Shown in pieces: positions 8,701-14,862 of a stretch of 64,000 nucleotides of DNA. The DNA is from Streptomyces griseicoloratus. GTDB lineage: Bacteria; Actinomycetota; Actinomycetes; Streptomycetales; Streptomycetaceae. A model generated the notes under the pieces. It was not told where the DNA came from, did not search any database, and saw nothing but the letters and a program-made list of their open reading frames with translations. The position numbers and the translations under genes are program-made. The stretch is from contig NZ_JACVQF010000215.1 in the NCBI RefSeq assembly GCF_014534645.1, positions 62,001-126,000 on the forward strand, given 5' to 3'. Position 1 is the first letter of the stretch; every line of letters starts with the position of its first letter.

Positions 8701-10212
8701 CGCCTCCTGCGCGGTCTCGGCCAGAACCACGGTGCGGTGGTCGTGCCGGGCCCGACGGCGTGCCGTGGTGTGGGCGATGTCGTAGAAGGTGCTCGCGTCG
8801 GCCTCCTCGAGTCGCTCGGCCAGCCGGCCGCACGCCTCGGTGAGGGCGACCTGGCCCCGGGCGGTGACCATGACGGGCAGCGGGCCGTCCGCTGCGGCCC
8901 CCCTCGGGCCGGGACCGGAGGGGGCGGGGCCCAGCAGCACATGGGCGTTGGCGCCGCCGAAGCCGAAGGAGTTGACACCGACCACGGCGTCGGGGGACAC
9001 CTCGACACGGTGCGGCCGGACGGTGGGGCTGAGGTTGAGGTCCTGGAAGCCGATGCGCGGGTTCAGCGGTTCGGCGTGCAGGGTGGGCGGCACCAGGCCG
9101 TGCCGCAGGACCAGGATGGCCTTCAGCAGGCCGGGCACCCCGGAGGCCGGTTCCAGGTGGCCCAGATTGGTCTTCACCGAGCCGATGGGCAGGGGGCCGA
9201 CGGTGCGCCGGGACCCGAGTGCGCGGCCGAGGGCCTCGCACTCGATGGGGTCCCCGATCGCGGTGCCGGTCCCGTGGGCCTCCATGTAGACGAGGCGGTC
9301 CGGATGCACCGACGCGGCGGCGTAGGTGGTCGTCAGCAGGCTCTGCTGTGCCTGCCCGTTCGGCAGGGCGAGGCCCGGGGTGCGGCCGTCGTTGTTGGCG
9401 CCGCTGCCGAGGATGACCGCGTGGACGCGGTCGCCGTCGGCCAGGGCGTCGGGCAGCCGTTTGAGCAGCAGCAGACCGCCGCCCTCGGAGCGGACGTAGC
9501 CGTCCGCGTCCGCCGAGAAGGCCCGGCACCGGCCCGTGGGCGACAGCATCGACGCGGAGGAGAACCCGGCGAACACCCGGGGGTCCAGCAGGATGTTGAT
9601 ACCGCCCGCGAGGGCCAGCCGGGTACGGCCGGCGCACAGGTGCTCGTACGCCCGGTGGACCGCGGTCAGGGCCGAGGAGCAGGCGGTGTCGAGCGCGAAG
9701 CTCTCCCCGTGCCAGTCCAGCAGGTGCGAGATGCGGTTGGCGGTGTTGGCCAGGGCGATGCCCGTCATCGAGTGGACGTCGCCCATGGCGGGCCTGGCCT
9801 GCGCGAGGCGGCTGAAGTCATGGCTGGAGCAGCCGACGAAGACGGCGCCGTCGGACCCCGCGCAGGTCGCCGGGTCCACACCCGCGTCGTCCAGCGCCTC
9901 GACCGCCAGTTCCAGCAGGAGCCTCTGCTGCGGATCCATGTGCTGCGCCTCCCGTGGGGAGATGCCGCGGAAGTACTCGCAGTCGAAGCCCTGGACGTCG
10001 GGCAGGAAGCCGCCGGCCACGGTGTAGGACCGTCCGGGCCGGCGCCGGCCGCCGTCCAGGAAGTCCGCCGCGTCGAACCGGTCCGGTGGGACCTCTCCGA
10101 TCAGGTCGTCTCCTTTGATCAGAGCGGTCCAGAGTCCGTCCAGGTCACTGATGCCACCCGGCAGTCGGCAAGCGGTGCCGATCACGGCGACGGCTTGAGC
10201 CAGCTCGGCCAT
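2764..10212 (-). CDS. Iterative type I polyketide synthase A, KS-AT-DH-CMeT-ER-KR-ACP
   Basis: This is a 2482-residue cytoplasmic megasynthase with one complete reducing module. In order: KS (about 5-430; DTACSSAL with Cys178, EAHGTGT His313, NLGH His352), AT (about 530-830; GHSVGE Ser623 and YAFH, favouring malonyl-CoA), DH (about 890-1160; His924, Asp1088), a C-methyltransferase (about 1340-1560; ILEVGAGTGG), a structural region, ER (about 1780-2105; LVHGAAGGVG), KR (about 2130-2350; TGGLSGLG, catalytic Ser2264, Tyr2277, Asn2281, LDD motif) and ACP (Ser2437 in LGLDSL). There is no docking helix and no thioesterase, so it should act iteratively, with release by a separate enzyme. The Met at 10212 is preferred to one four codons upstream because GAGGAG precedes it. 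The DH motif is HRVGRTSVLP, with Arg where the family has Gly. One TTA codon lies in the AT domain. Confidence 0.93.
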   Translation of the reverse strand: MAELAQAVAVIGTACRLPGGISDLDGLWTALIKGDDLIGEVPPDRFDAADFLDGGRRRPGRSYTVAGGFLPDVQGFDCEYFRGISPREAQHMDPQQRLLLELAVEALDDAGVDPATCAGSDGAVFVGCSSHDFSRLAQARPAMGDVHSMTGIALANTANRISHLLDWHGESFALDTACSSALTAVHRAYEHLCAGRTRLALAGGINILLDPRVFAGFSSASMLSPTGRCRAFSADADGYVRSEGGGLLLLKRLPDALADGDRVHAVILGSGANNDGRTPGLALPNGQAQQSLLTTTYAAASVHPDRLVYMEAHGTGTAIGDPIECEALGRALGSRRTVGPLPIGSVKTNLGHLEPASGVPGLLKAILVLRHGLVPPTLHAEPLNPRIGFQDLNLSPTVRPHRVEVSPDAVVGVNSFGFGGANAHVLLGPAPSGPGPRGAAADGPLPVMVTARGQVALTEACGRLAERLEEADASTFYDIAHTTARRRARHDHRTVVLAETAQEAASALTAAARGERPAPGSATARAVAHGRVAFAFSGNGSQWPGMGAELLRTEPAFRRAVENVADVLDELLGWSVVDALAAGDAERLKSTEVAQPLLFAYQLGVVEVLRTHGVRPQAVVGHSVGEIAAACVAGALDLADAARVVAARSRAQEATAGTGRMAAVGLAEEELTAELAPYDGRLELAGVNSGTDTTVAGPVTDVALLSERLQERGVFARELDLDYAFHSAAMDPIREALLTGLAGLPSTEPALPFASTVTGRLLDAGPLDAEYWWRNVREPVRFAPAVEALAAEGFDVFVEIGPHSVLGPYLRRLAQGGSSPVAVVRTGSRRADGPAALRGTVAHLLAAGAAVDTGVHFPRPAPPVELPAYPWQRERYWEAEPSWWSGIASDGVALHPLLGQRAVTAGPAWHGVLSTVRSPWLSEHRVGRTSVLPATGHLEVALAAGRQLLDTTALEVTDLSLTSACVLPGEDSTDDLLLQTGLEPRTGTVTIAGRTGPDSPWQHHAQGRVRRLLRPEPAPLDLAALRGRLRPDPLPADAHYQGLADSGITHGPAFQVLTEFRLGEGELLASYRTDQNADDYLAHPVVTDGALQAGAPLLAELTGNALFLPAQLTAVRLWHPPAPEGHLHLRLIRATGREAVWDVSLTDRDGRVCMELEGCRLRRFDQHGGTPAALQELVLRAAPRGAAAPVRLPAPAELMTRTAPARARLRDRIDDHYEQVTARTGEIAALFARRAVETLLPGRTEFGLDDLCAAGALPKYRPYLRRLARTMCAFGIAEQTARERWRLTGRKAATGPLELIRPLLADLPDALTLTLPGLRCGLRLARLLRGEDDPREVLFGEADQHFLTQLYGSAPHLRLHNAYAGTLLGAMVEDWPADRPLRILEVGAGTGGMTGALLPALPPERTRYLFTDRSAGFLAKAKARFSAYDFVEYATFDLDRDPADQGLHAQQFDVVIAANALHTAKDLAAAVDRLAVLLADRGMLLALESHDSDWVSTFFGVLDDYWDYTDTDLRQDSPLLAREQWKALLGAHGFDAVACTGEAPDVERASDSVILAQRATAPASTCRPSAAAPQPPDTMPQPPAAVPQPSGRWLVAAATPDALSGRLAEALGTRSLPLDGPDWAATVPSEPDSSVRMALLLNSAGPAGSPAPAGSPAPASDPAAVITRAACRIRDVVAALGTCREASLWLVLPPTGLFPPPERPEAPEAAALWALGRTVASEYPAMEVRMISLERSEDTGRDSARLLAELNDPGTEREIILTGAGRFVPRFTTAAPPVRRQTDGYRLSLRDPGMAHRLVWEPQDVPVPSAGEVLVAVRAAALNYRDVMLATGLIPDDQPVPGLQGPALGLEGAGEVVAVGAGVTGLAPGDRVFGSGAGWFASHVVVRAEQLGRVPQRMSFAEAATLPAVFLTVQYGLGRLARLRAGERVLVHGAAGGVGLAALQYAWSVGAEVIATAGTPAKRDLLRMLGVRHVLNSRDLRFAEDVRELTDGRGVDVVLNSLAGEAIARGLECLSPGGRFVELGKRDLYANAPVLLGPFRRNIAYFGVDVATLPVQLPDVAAEEFTELCRRVTDGRYRPLPHQVHSADAVPEAFRSLRHSRHLGKIVVELGEPVPVEQPVPPADPDATGSYLVTGGLSGLGAALAEHLVRRGARHLILAGRRGADSPEAPALLKRLAAAGARVTALAADVADRETMRQVIADADDAGHPVRGVLHAAMVLDDALLAELTAERFDAVLHPKVRGAAVLSELTMDRELDFFHMCSSVATLGGNKLQSAYVAANAYLEALVRRRRAHGLPGSAQVLGGVAETGFVVRTGFEQTLHRMGFGSVSPAEVWQAFERQLGHGPHVGVFGRVDWERMGQLLAGLNRPAFAACRRAAGRAGVSRAEALRSRLAGLRDDEAVEAVAAELAALVAEVVQTTPERVDRTCRLDQLGLDSLMVVELSVAVDRALGCNIPALELIAASCLDDLARRVLPLVAGGGR
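8101..8103 (-). promoter_or_regulatory. TTA leucine codon in PKS A (bldA control point)
   Basis: Reading the minus strand in the PKS A frame, codon 704 is TTA within VALLSERL of the AT domain. TTA is the rarest codon in Streptomyces and is read only by the developmentally regulated bldA tRNA, so full-length PKS A should depend on bldA. No TTA was noticed in PKS B. Confidence 0.75.
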
Positions 10213-10314
10213 GGAACTCCTCATGATGCGTTGTCGGAAGGCCGGAAGGTCGGAAGAAGAGCGCCGGCGTGGTACCGGTGGCCGGTCCCGGACCCGTCCG
10301 GATCCGGGCCGCGG

Positions 10315-10836
10315 TCACCCTGTCTCCCCCTCGGCGGGACGTCGTGCGGGAGCGGGGCGTCGGCGCAGCGCCGGCGACCACCAGTTGGCCCGGCCGGCCA
10401 ACTGCATCACCGCCGGAACGAGGACGCCCCGCACGACGGTGGCGTCGAGGACGACGATCGCGGCCATCGTCGCGCCGAGGACCACCAGCAGACTGACCTG
10501 GGACAGCATCAGGGCGCCCATGCTGACGGCGACCACCAGCGCGGCGGCGGTGAACAGCCGGCCGGTGTGCTCCACACCGAACACGATGGAGGCGGTGTTC
10601 CGGCGCGTGCGTCGCCACTCCTCCGCCATGCGGGAGACGAGGAAGACCTCGTAGTCCACACAGAGGCCGAATGCCAGAGCGGCGGCGAGCAGCGGCATCG
10701 TGATCTCCAGCACGCCCTCGCCCCCTCCGGCCGGCGGCCCCAGGATCTGCCACCGCTGGAAGAGCAGGACCATCAGTCCGATCGCCGCACCGATGGCGAG
10801 AGTGCCCAGGACATCTGCCGGACCGTCCCTTCGGAT
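10315..10836 (-). pseudogene. C-terminal remnant of an MMPL/RND transporter
   Basis: About 174 codons match only the last quarter of an MMPL family exporter: transmembrane segments, the second proton-relay pair in GLCVDYEVFLVSR, and the family ending DATVVRGVLVPAVMQLAG followed by RANWW. Intact family members, such as the one at 24838-27000 here, are about 720 residues with two such halves and two DY pairs. Everything N-terminal is missing, and the sequence upstream is low-complexity Arg/Pro coding-like DNA with no hydrophobic segments. The frame could start from an ATG near 10986, but a functional pump is not plausible. It sits between PKS A and the SDR gene, so it may be the decayed original exporter of the locus. 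Confidence 0.75.
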
Positions 10837-10982
10837 GGCCAGTTGAAGGGGGGATGGGACGCGAGGCGGCGTCCCTCGCATCCGGCTCCCACGGTCGCCG
10901 TCCGGCGTGCGCCGGCCTCGGCATCGGTGGTGGTGAGACGGTCGCGGACGGCTCGGCCGGTGGCCGCCGGCCGAGGGGGGTC

Positions 10983-11855
10983 TCATGCGTCACCCGAGGG
11001 GGCGGCCTCGGACGCCCCGTTCTCGAGCGCCCGCAGGAGCAGCTGGAACCTGCTGTCGCGGATCAGAAGGCGATCGCAGAGGGGATTGACCATGCCACGC
11101 AGGATCCCGACCGGCTGCCAGCGACGGGGAACCGTGATGCTCGCGGTACGCCGCTCGATTCCTTTCACCACGCGTCTCGCAACGGCTTCCGCGGGGATCG
11201 CGGCGGCGAAGGGACGGGGAAAGCCGACTTCGCGCATCCTGGTGGCCAGATCGTCCCCTCCGAAGGCCAGTCGGGTCATCCCGGTCTCCACCCACCCCGG
11301 GTAGAGGACGCCCGCGGTGGCCCCATGGGGGCTCAGCTCCACTCGCAGAGCACGGGTCATCTGCTCGACCGCGGCTTTGGAGGCCGCGTAGGCGCAGTTC
11401 ACGGCGCCGTTGATGTAGGCGTAGACGGACGCGTTGACCAAGACATGACCGCGATGGGCGATGACCTGGGGCAACACCGCTCGCACGGTGCGCCATACGC
11501 CCAGGAGGTTCACCTCGATCACGCGCTCGAACGACACGGGATCGACGGTGGCGACGGTGGCGGGACGCACCGGGGCGATTCCCGCGTTGGCGAAAACGAC
11601 GTCGAGCCTTCCGAAGCGGTCCACGGTACGCACCACCGCGTCGTCCAGTGCTGCCCGGTCCGTCACGTCCACGCTCAGGGACAGCGTTCCTTCTTCCCCC
11701 AGTTCGCGCGCCAGCGTCGCGACCGAGGAGGCGTTGCGGCCGGCCAGCACCAGGTTCGCGCCCCGGGCACGCAGCGACCGCGCGCAGGCTGCTCCGATGC
11801 CACCGGCGGCGCCGGTGATGAGCACGGTCTTGCCGGCGAGTGAGTAGGGGGGCAT
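10983..11855 (-). CDS. Short-chain dehydrogenase/reductase
   Basis: This is a 290-residue Rossmann-fold oxidoreductase of the classical SDR family. It shows the cofactor motif TGAAGGIG near the N-terminus, NAG around residue 90, a catalytic Ser in VNASVYAY and the YAASK Tyr/Lys pair. Asp in SVDVTDR suggests the usual adenine-ribose contacts; NAD versus NADP preference is not clear. The C-terminal extension of about 60 residues (PRRWQPVGILRGMV) is hydrophobic-basic and could touch the membrane or a lipid substrate. The ATG at 11855 is preferred because AGGAC lies eight bases upstream; a second in-frame ATG at 11870 is possible. It could reduce or oxidise the polyketide product. Confidence 0.85.
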   Translation of the reverse strand: MPPYSLAGKTVLITGAAGGIGAACARSLRARGANLVLAGRNASSVATLARELGEEGTLSLSVDVTDRAALDDAVVRTVDRFGRLDVVFANAGIAPVRPATVATVDPVSFERVIEVNLLGVWRTVRAVLPQVIAHRGHVLVNASVYAYINGAVNCAYAASKAAVEQMTRALRVELSPHGATAGVLYPGWVETGMTRLAFGGDDLATRMREVGFPRPFAAAIPAEAVARRVVKGIERRTASITVPRRWQPVGILRGMVNPLCDRLLIRDSRFQLLLRALENGASEAAPSGDA

Positions 11856-12270
11856 GGACGACGTCCTCATCCATGCGGGCGGCGCTTCACGCCGGCGGCT
11901 GCCGGCGTCATGGGCTCGGACTCCTCATGCCGAGTCAGGTACATGCCCCCGCCCTTCTCGTCGCTTCGCGTACTGCGGACCGCGCGACTCAGGGGAGCAC
12001 CCGAGGTCGCTGCCACTGGCGCGCCGGTCGCCGCTCCATCGTCGAAGAGAAGAAGTCCGTCGCGTGGCGATCGGCCCCTGCGGCCCCCGATGGTGTGAAT
12101 CGGAGGCGCGAGTGGCACGGGGCAGCGCATCCAGGCGCACACGGGCGGGCGACGTGGCGGACGGCTCGGCCACCGGAAGCTCTGGGCTTGCTCAAGACGC
12201 GCTTCGGGCCGCCGGACCGCGGGGCATCCTGCGGGCAGTCGGTGCGCAGGCCCGGCGGAAGGGGGACGTC
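11856..12270. other. Intergenic region between SDR gene and small membrane protein
   Basis: About 415 bases separate two divergent genes. No convincing coding sequence was seen on either strand: the open frames here lack ribosome sites and family resemblance. It should hold both promoters. The only structure noted is the short inverted repeat at 11889-11908 close to the SDR start. Confidence 0.5.
11889..11908. promoter_or_regulatory. Inverted repeat upstream of the SDR gene
   Basis: ACGCCGG and CCGGCGT form a perfect 7-bp inverted repeat around a 6-base centre, about 35-50 bases upstream of the SDR start. Position and symmetry suit a repressor operator or a 5-prime UTR hairpin, but in such GC-rich DNA a chance repeat of this size is possible. 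Confidence 0.25.
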
Positions 12271-12636
12271 ATGTTGATCGCGTTGGTGCTGGTGGGTGTG
12301 TGCGTACTGGCCCTCGTCACGGTGGCCACCTGGATGGTGCGCCGGGCGTGGCGCCGCGCCTGGGACGATCTCGGCACGTGGGCGAGCGCGCCCGACCCGA
12401 GTGCCGTGCCCGGCCGTGGAGCGTGGCCGACCGGGACCGGCACGCACGGCGGAACGTCGGCGCATGACGCCGGCAGCCCCCTCACCCACTCGTCCTGGTG
12501 GGAAGCGGGCGCGAGCGGAGGATCGTCGAGCGACTGCTCCGGCGGCAGCTCGTCGTCCTGCGGGAGCAGCTCCTCGTCGTGCGGGAGCAGTTCCTCGTCG
12601 TGCGGCAGCTCGTCGTCCTGCGGCAGCTCCTGCTGA
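12271..12636 (+). CDS. Small membrane protein with a Cys/Ser/Gly repeat tail
   Basis: This is a 121-residue protein. Residues 2-22 (ALVLVGVCVLALVTVATW) form one transmembrane helix followed by a strongly basic stop-transfer stretch (RRAWRRAW). A polar linker rich in Gly, Thr and His follows. The last 40 residues are almost only Ser, Gly and six regularly spaced Cys (spacings of 7, 6, 6, 5 and 3 residues), ending in Cys. A good GGGGGA ribosome site precedes the ATG. Membrane proteins with Gly/Cys or Ser/Cys tails exist in actinobacteria, but their role is unknown; metal binding, disulfide cross-linking or lipid/peptide modification are possibilities only. It is divergent from the SDR gene, and no link to the polyketide genes is shown. 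Confidence 0.65.
   Translation: MLIALVLVGVCVLALVTVATWMVRRAWRRAWDDLGTWASAPDPSAVPGRGAWPTGTGTHGGTSAHDAGSPLTHSSWWEAGASGGSSSDCSGGSSSSCGSSSSSCGSSSSSCGSSSSCGSSC
12541..12633 (+). repeat. Imperfect tandem repeats encoding Cys/Ser tail
   Basis: Units of about 18-21 bases of the form AGCTCGTCGTCCTGCGG recur five times with small changes (AGCTCCTCGTCGTGCGG, AGTTCCTCGTCGTGCGG). Synonymous variation between AGC/AGT/TCC/TCG serine codons suggests selection on the protein tail rather than very recent slippage. Confidence 0.7.
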
Positions 12637-12662
12637 CTCGGGAAGCGGGTCACCGCCCCCGG

Positions 12663-13055
12663 TCAGTTCTCCTGAAGCACGGAAAGGACGTTCCCGGCCG
12701 GGTCGGTGAACCACGCGACCGCCGTGGGGCCGTCGCCGCCGACCCGGACGATGCCCTTGTCGTCGTGGTCGAATTCCGCGTAGCGCTCCAGGGTGACGCC
12801 GCGCCGTTCCAGTTCGGCGACGGCGGCCTCGATGTCGTCGACGGGGAAGTTGAGGATCGTGAACGTCGCGGGGGTGTGCGTCTCCTTCGGGTAGACGAAG
12901 ACCTGCGCACCGCTGCCGAGCGTGAGGGTCAGCATCCGCATGTCCCCCTGCCCGGTCTCCTCCACCTGGAGGCCGAGCGTCTCGCCGTAGAACCGGCGGG
13001 CCTCGCCGAGGTCGTCGACCGAGAAGCCGCTGAACGCCTGCGCCTGACCGAACAT
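12663..13055 (-). CDS. VOC/glyoxalase-superfamily protein
   Basis: This is a 130-residue protein with the paired beta-alpha-beta-beta-beta layout of the vicinal oxygen chelate superfamily: [20 protein letters not shown] opens the first half, [19 protein letters not shown] the second, and [14 protein letters not shown] closes it. Such proteins are metal-dependent lyases, dioxygenases, or metal-free binding and resistance proteins. The ligand set is not complete enough to choose an activity. The ATG at 13055 fits the domain start, with GGAGGAG upstream. It converges with the Cys/Ser-tail gene. Confidence 0.85.
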   Translation of the reverse strand: MFGQAQAFSGFSVDDLGEARRFYGETLGLQVEETGQGDMRMLTLTLGSGAQVFVYPKETHTPATFTILNFPVDDIEAAVAELERRGVTLERYAEFDHDDKGIVRVGGDGPTAVAWFTDPAGNVLSVLQEN

Positions 13056-13248
13056 GCTCCGTGTCTCCTCCGTGGGTGGACCGTCCTGCATGTCTCCAGG
13101 CCACACCACGCGCGCCACCGTGCCGGGGCGCGCCGCGCGGGCGGCGGCCGGATGGTCGTGTGCCCTTCACCCGCCGGGTGCCGGCCGCCCGAGCGCCGGC
13201 CGGGTGCGTGCGTCATGACGACGGCGTGCGGCTCCGACGAACAGGCGC

Positions 13249-13278
13249 GTGACCTGCGGCGACTTCGACCGTTTATAT
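13249..13278 (+). promoter_or_regulatory. Candidate promoter for the secreted protein gene
   Basis: GTGACC (13249-13254) and TTATAT (13273-13278) are separated by 18 bases and resemble the -35 and -10 boxes of a housekeeping-sigma promoter. TTATAT stands out in an otherwise GC-rich stretch. It would place transcription start about 55 bases ahead of the ATG at 13341. Confidence 0.4.
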
Positions 13279-13340
13279 GAGCGGGCTGCTGTACCGGCCC
13301 GGTCCGAACACCCGCGTCCCCGCGAGGAGCACCTACCGTC

Positions 13341-13862
13341 ATGACCGCCCGTCGTACCTTCCGGCGCGCTGCCGTCGCCGCCGCTGTGATCACCGCCTCG
13401 CTGCTGACGGCGCACTCCCCCGCGCAGGCGGTGGAACTGCCTGCCGCGTGCCGGTCGGCCATCACGGAGGCCCGGGACAAGTTCCCCGTCCAGCAGTTCA
13501 CGGTCCCCGACAAGGTCGAGACCGCCCTTCTGGACGAGCTGGCCGCGCTCGGCGAGGCCGACCAGCAGGCGTTCACGGAGACCGCGTGCGCGGCGTGGAA
13601 CAGGTGGGCCACCGCGAACGGGGCGGCCGTGGCGCGGGACCTGGACACGCGCTACCAGAACGCCGGCGGCCTGGCGTGCAGCAAGTTCACCACCGCGGCC
13701 GTCGGAGCCCTCAAGAAGTACGCGCCGGGCATCCCCGCGGAGACCCGGGGTCTGGAGGCCGTGGCCAAGAAGGTCTGGCGGAACGCCATGCAGCGGCTCT
13801 CCGTCGAGGCGACCAACGCCACCTGCCGGCAGTCGTACGACAGCGCGAAGGCCGGCTGGTGA
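13341..13862 (+). CDS. Small secreted protein of unknown function
   Basis: This is a 173-residue protein with a clear Sec signal peptide: basic MTARRTFRR, a hydrophobic core AAVAAAVITASLL and a likely cleavage after AQA at about residue 30. The mature part is about 143 residues, mostly helical by composition, with four Cys (PAAC, TAC, LAC, ATC) that could make two disulfides. No enzymatic motif or known family was recognised. GAGGAG lies about 11 bases before the ATG. The desaturase gene begins 25 bases after its stop, so the two could be co-transcribed, although a functional link is not obvious. Confidence 0.75.
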   Translation: MTARRTFRRAAVAAAVITASLLTAHSPAQAVELPAACRSAITEARDKFPVQQFTVPDKVETALLDELAALGEADQQAFTETACAAWNRWATANGAAVARDLDTRYQNAGGLACSKFTTAAVGALKKYAPGIPAETRGLEAVAKKVWRNAMQRLSVEATNATCRQSYDSAKAGW

Positions 13863-13887
13863 CGGACCGCTCCCTGGTGAGGCCCCT

Positions 13888-14829
13888 GTGTCTGATGATT
13901 CCGCTCTGAAGTCGGCCGGCATCCTCGCGTCCCTGGAACCGGTCGTGGCGCGGCTGCTGGACCGCCATCTCGCCGCCGCCAAACCCTGGTTCCCGCACGT
14001 CTACACCCCGTGGAGCGAGGCCACCGACTACGACGGTCCCCTGGACGGCGAGCCATGGCGGGCCGGCCAGTCCGTGATGTCGCCGGCCGTGCAGGACTCC
14101 TTCACGGTCAGTCTGCTGACGGAGGACAACCTCCCCAGCTACCACTTCGAGATCGCCACTCGCTTCGGCCGGGACGGCGCCTGGGGCACCTGGGTGCACC
14201 GGTGGACCGCGGAGGAGGACCGGCACGCCCACGCACTGCGCAGCTACCTGCACGCCCGCCGGGCCCTCGACCCGGTCGTCCTGGAGGAGCAGCGCATGGC
14301 ACACCTCTCACGCGGCTTCGACAGCGGCCGGCCCGGCGTGCTGCACAGCCTGGCCTACGTCACCGTGCAGGAGATGGCCACCCGGGAGGCCCACCGCAAC
14401 ACCGGCAAGGCCTGCGGGGACCCCCTCGGCGAGCAGCTGACCGCCCGCATCGCCGCGGACGAGAACCTGCACATGCTGTTCTACCGCGACCTGTACCGGG
14501 CGGCGCTGGACCTCGATCCGGACGCCGCCGTCACCGCCCTGGCCGATGTCGTCTGCGACTTCCGGATGCCCGGCGCGACACTGCCCGGATTCCAGGAGCG
14601 GTCCCTCAGGATCGCCGCGGCCGGCATCTACAACCTCGACGTGCACCGTGAGCACGTGCTGCTGCCGCTGCTGCGCACCCTCGGCGTGTGGGACCGCACC
14701 GACCTCACCGCCGCCGGCGACCAGGCGCGCGAACGCATCGGGCTGCACCTGGAGCAGGTGGAGCGGAACGCCGCCCGCTTCCGCTCGGTCTTCGCGCGGA
14801 TGAACGCGGACGGCGACATCGGCGTGTGA
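13888..14829 (+). CDS. Acyl-ACP desaturase (soluble, diiron)
   Basis: This is a 313-residue member of the stearoyl-ACP desaturase family, with the complete six-ligand diiron set: Glu79 (LTED), Glu110 and His113 in EEDRH, Glu162 in VQEMATREAH, and Glu192 and His195 in DENLH. Family members use O2 and reduced ferredoxin to introduce a cis double bond into an acyl chain carried on ACP. It starts at GTG with TGAGG five bases upstream. It sits between the two PKS genes but on the opposite strand, and converges with the thioesterase gene. A role in desaturating the polyketide or its fatty starter is likely; action on membrane lipids cannot be excluded. Confidence 0.9.
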   Translation: MSDDSALKSAGILASLEPVVARLLDRHLAAAKPWFPHVYTPWSEATDYDGPLDGEPWRAGQSVMSPAVQDSFTVSLLTEDNLPSYHFEIATRFGRDGAWGTWVHRWTAEEDRHAHALRSYLHARRALDPVVLEEQRMAHLSRGFDSGRPGVLHSLAYVTVQEMATREAHRNTGKACGDPLGEQLTARIAADENLHMLFYRDLYRAALDLDPDAAVTALADVVCDFRMPGATLPGFQERSLRIAAAGIYNLDVHREHVLLPLLRTLGVWDRTDLTAAGDQARERIGLHLEQVERNAARFRSVFARMNADGDIGV

Positions 14830-14862
14830 CCGTCCGCCGTACCGGCCCGGCCCCCGGCGCCC

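Noticed and set aside
10315-10986. An intact 223-residue membrane protein
   Set aside because: Only the last quarter of the MMPL family is matched. The extra N-terminal residues are Arg/Pro-rich and overlap the SDR stop, so a truncated remnant is more likely.
11867-12142. A 91-codon minus-strand gene between the SDR and the small membrane protein
   Set aside because: No Shine-Dalgarno, composition like shadow frames, no recognisable motif.
12541-12633. CRISPR-like or minisatellite array
   Set aside because: The repeats are in frame, code for a Ser/Gly/Cys tail, have no unique spacers and there are no cas genes.
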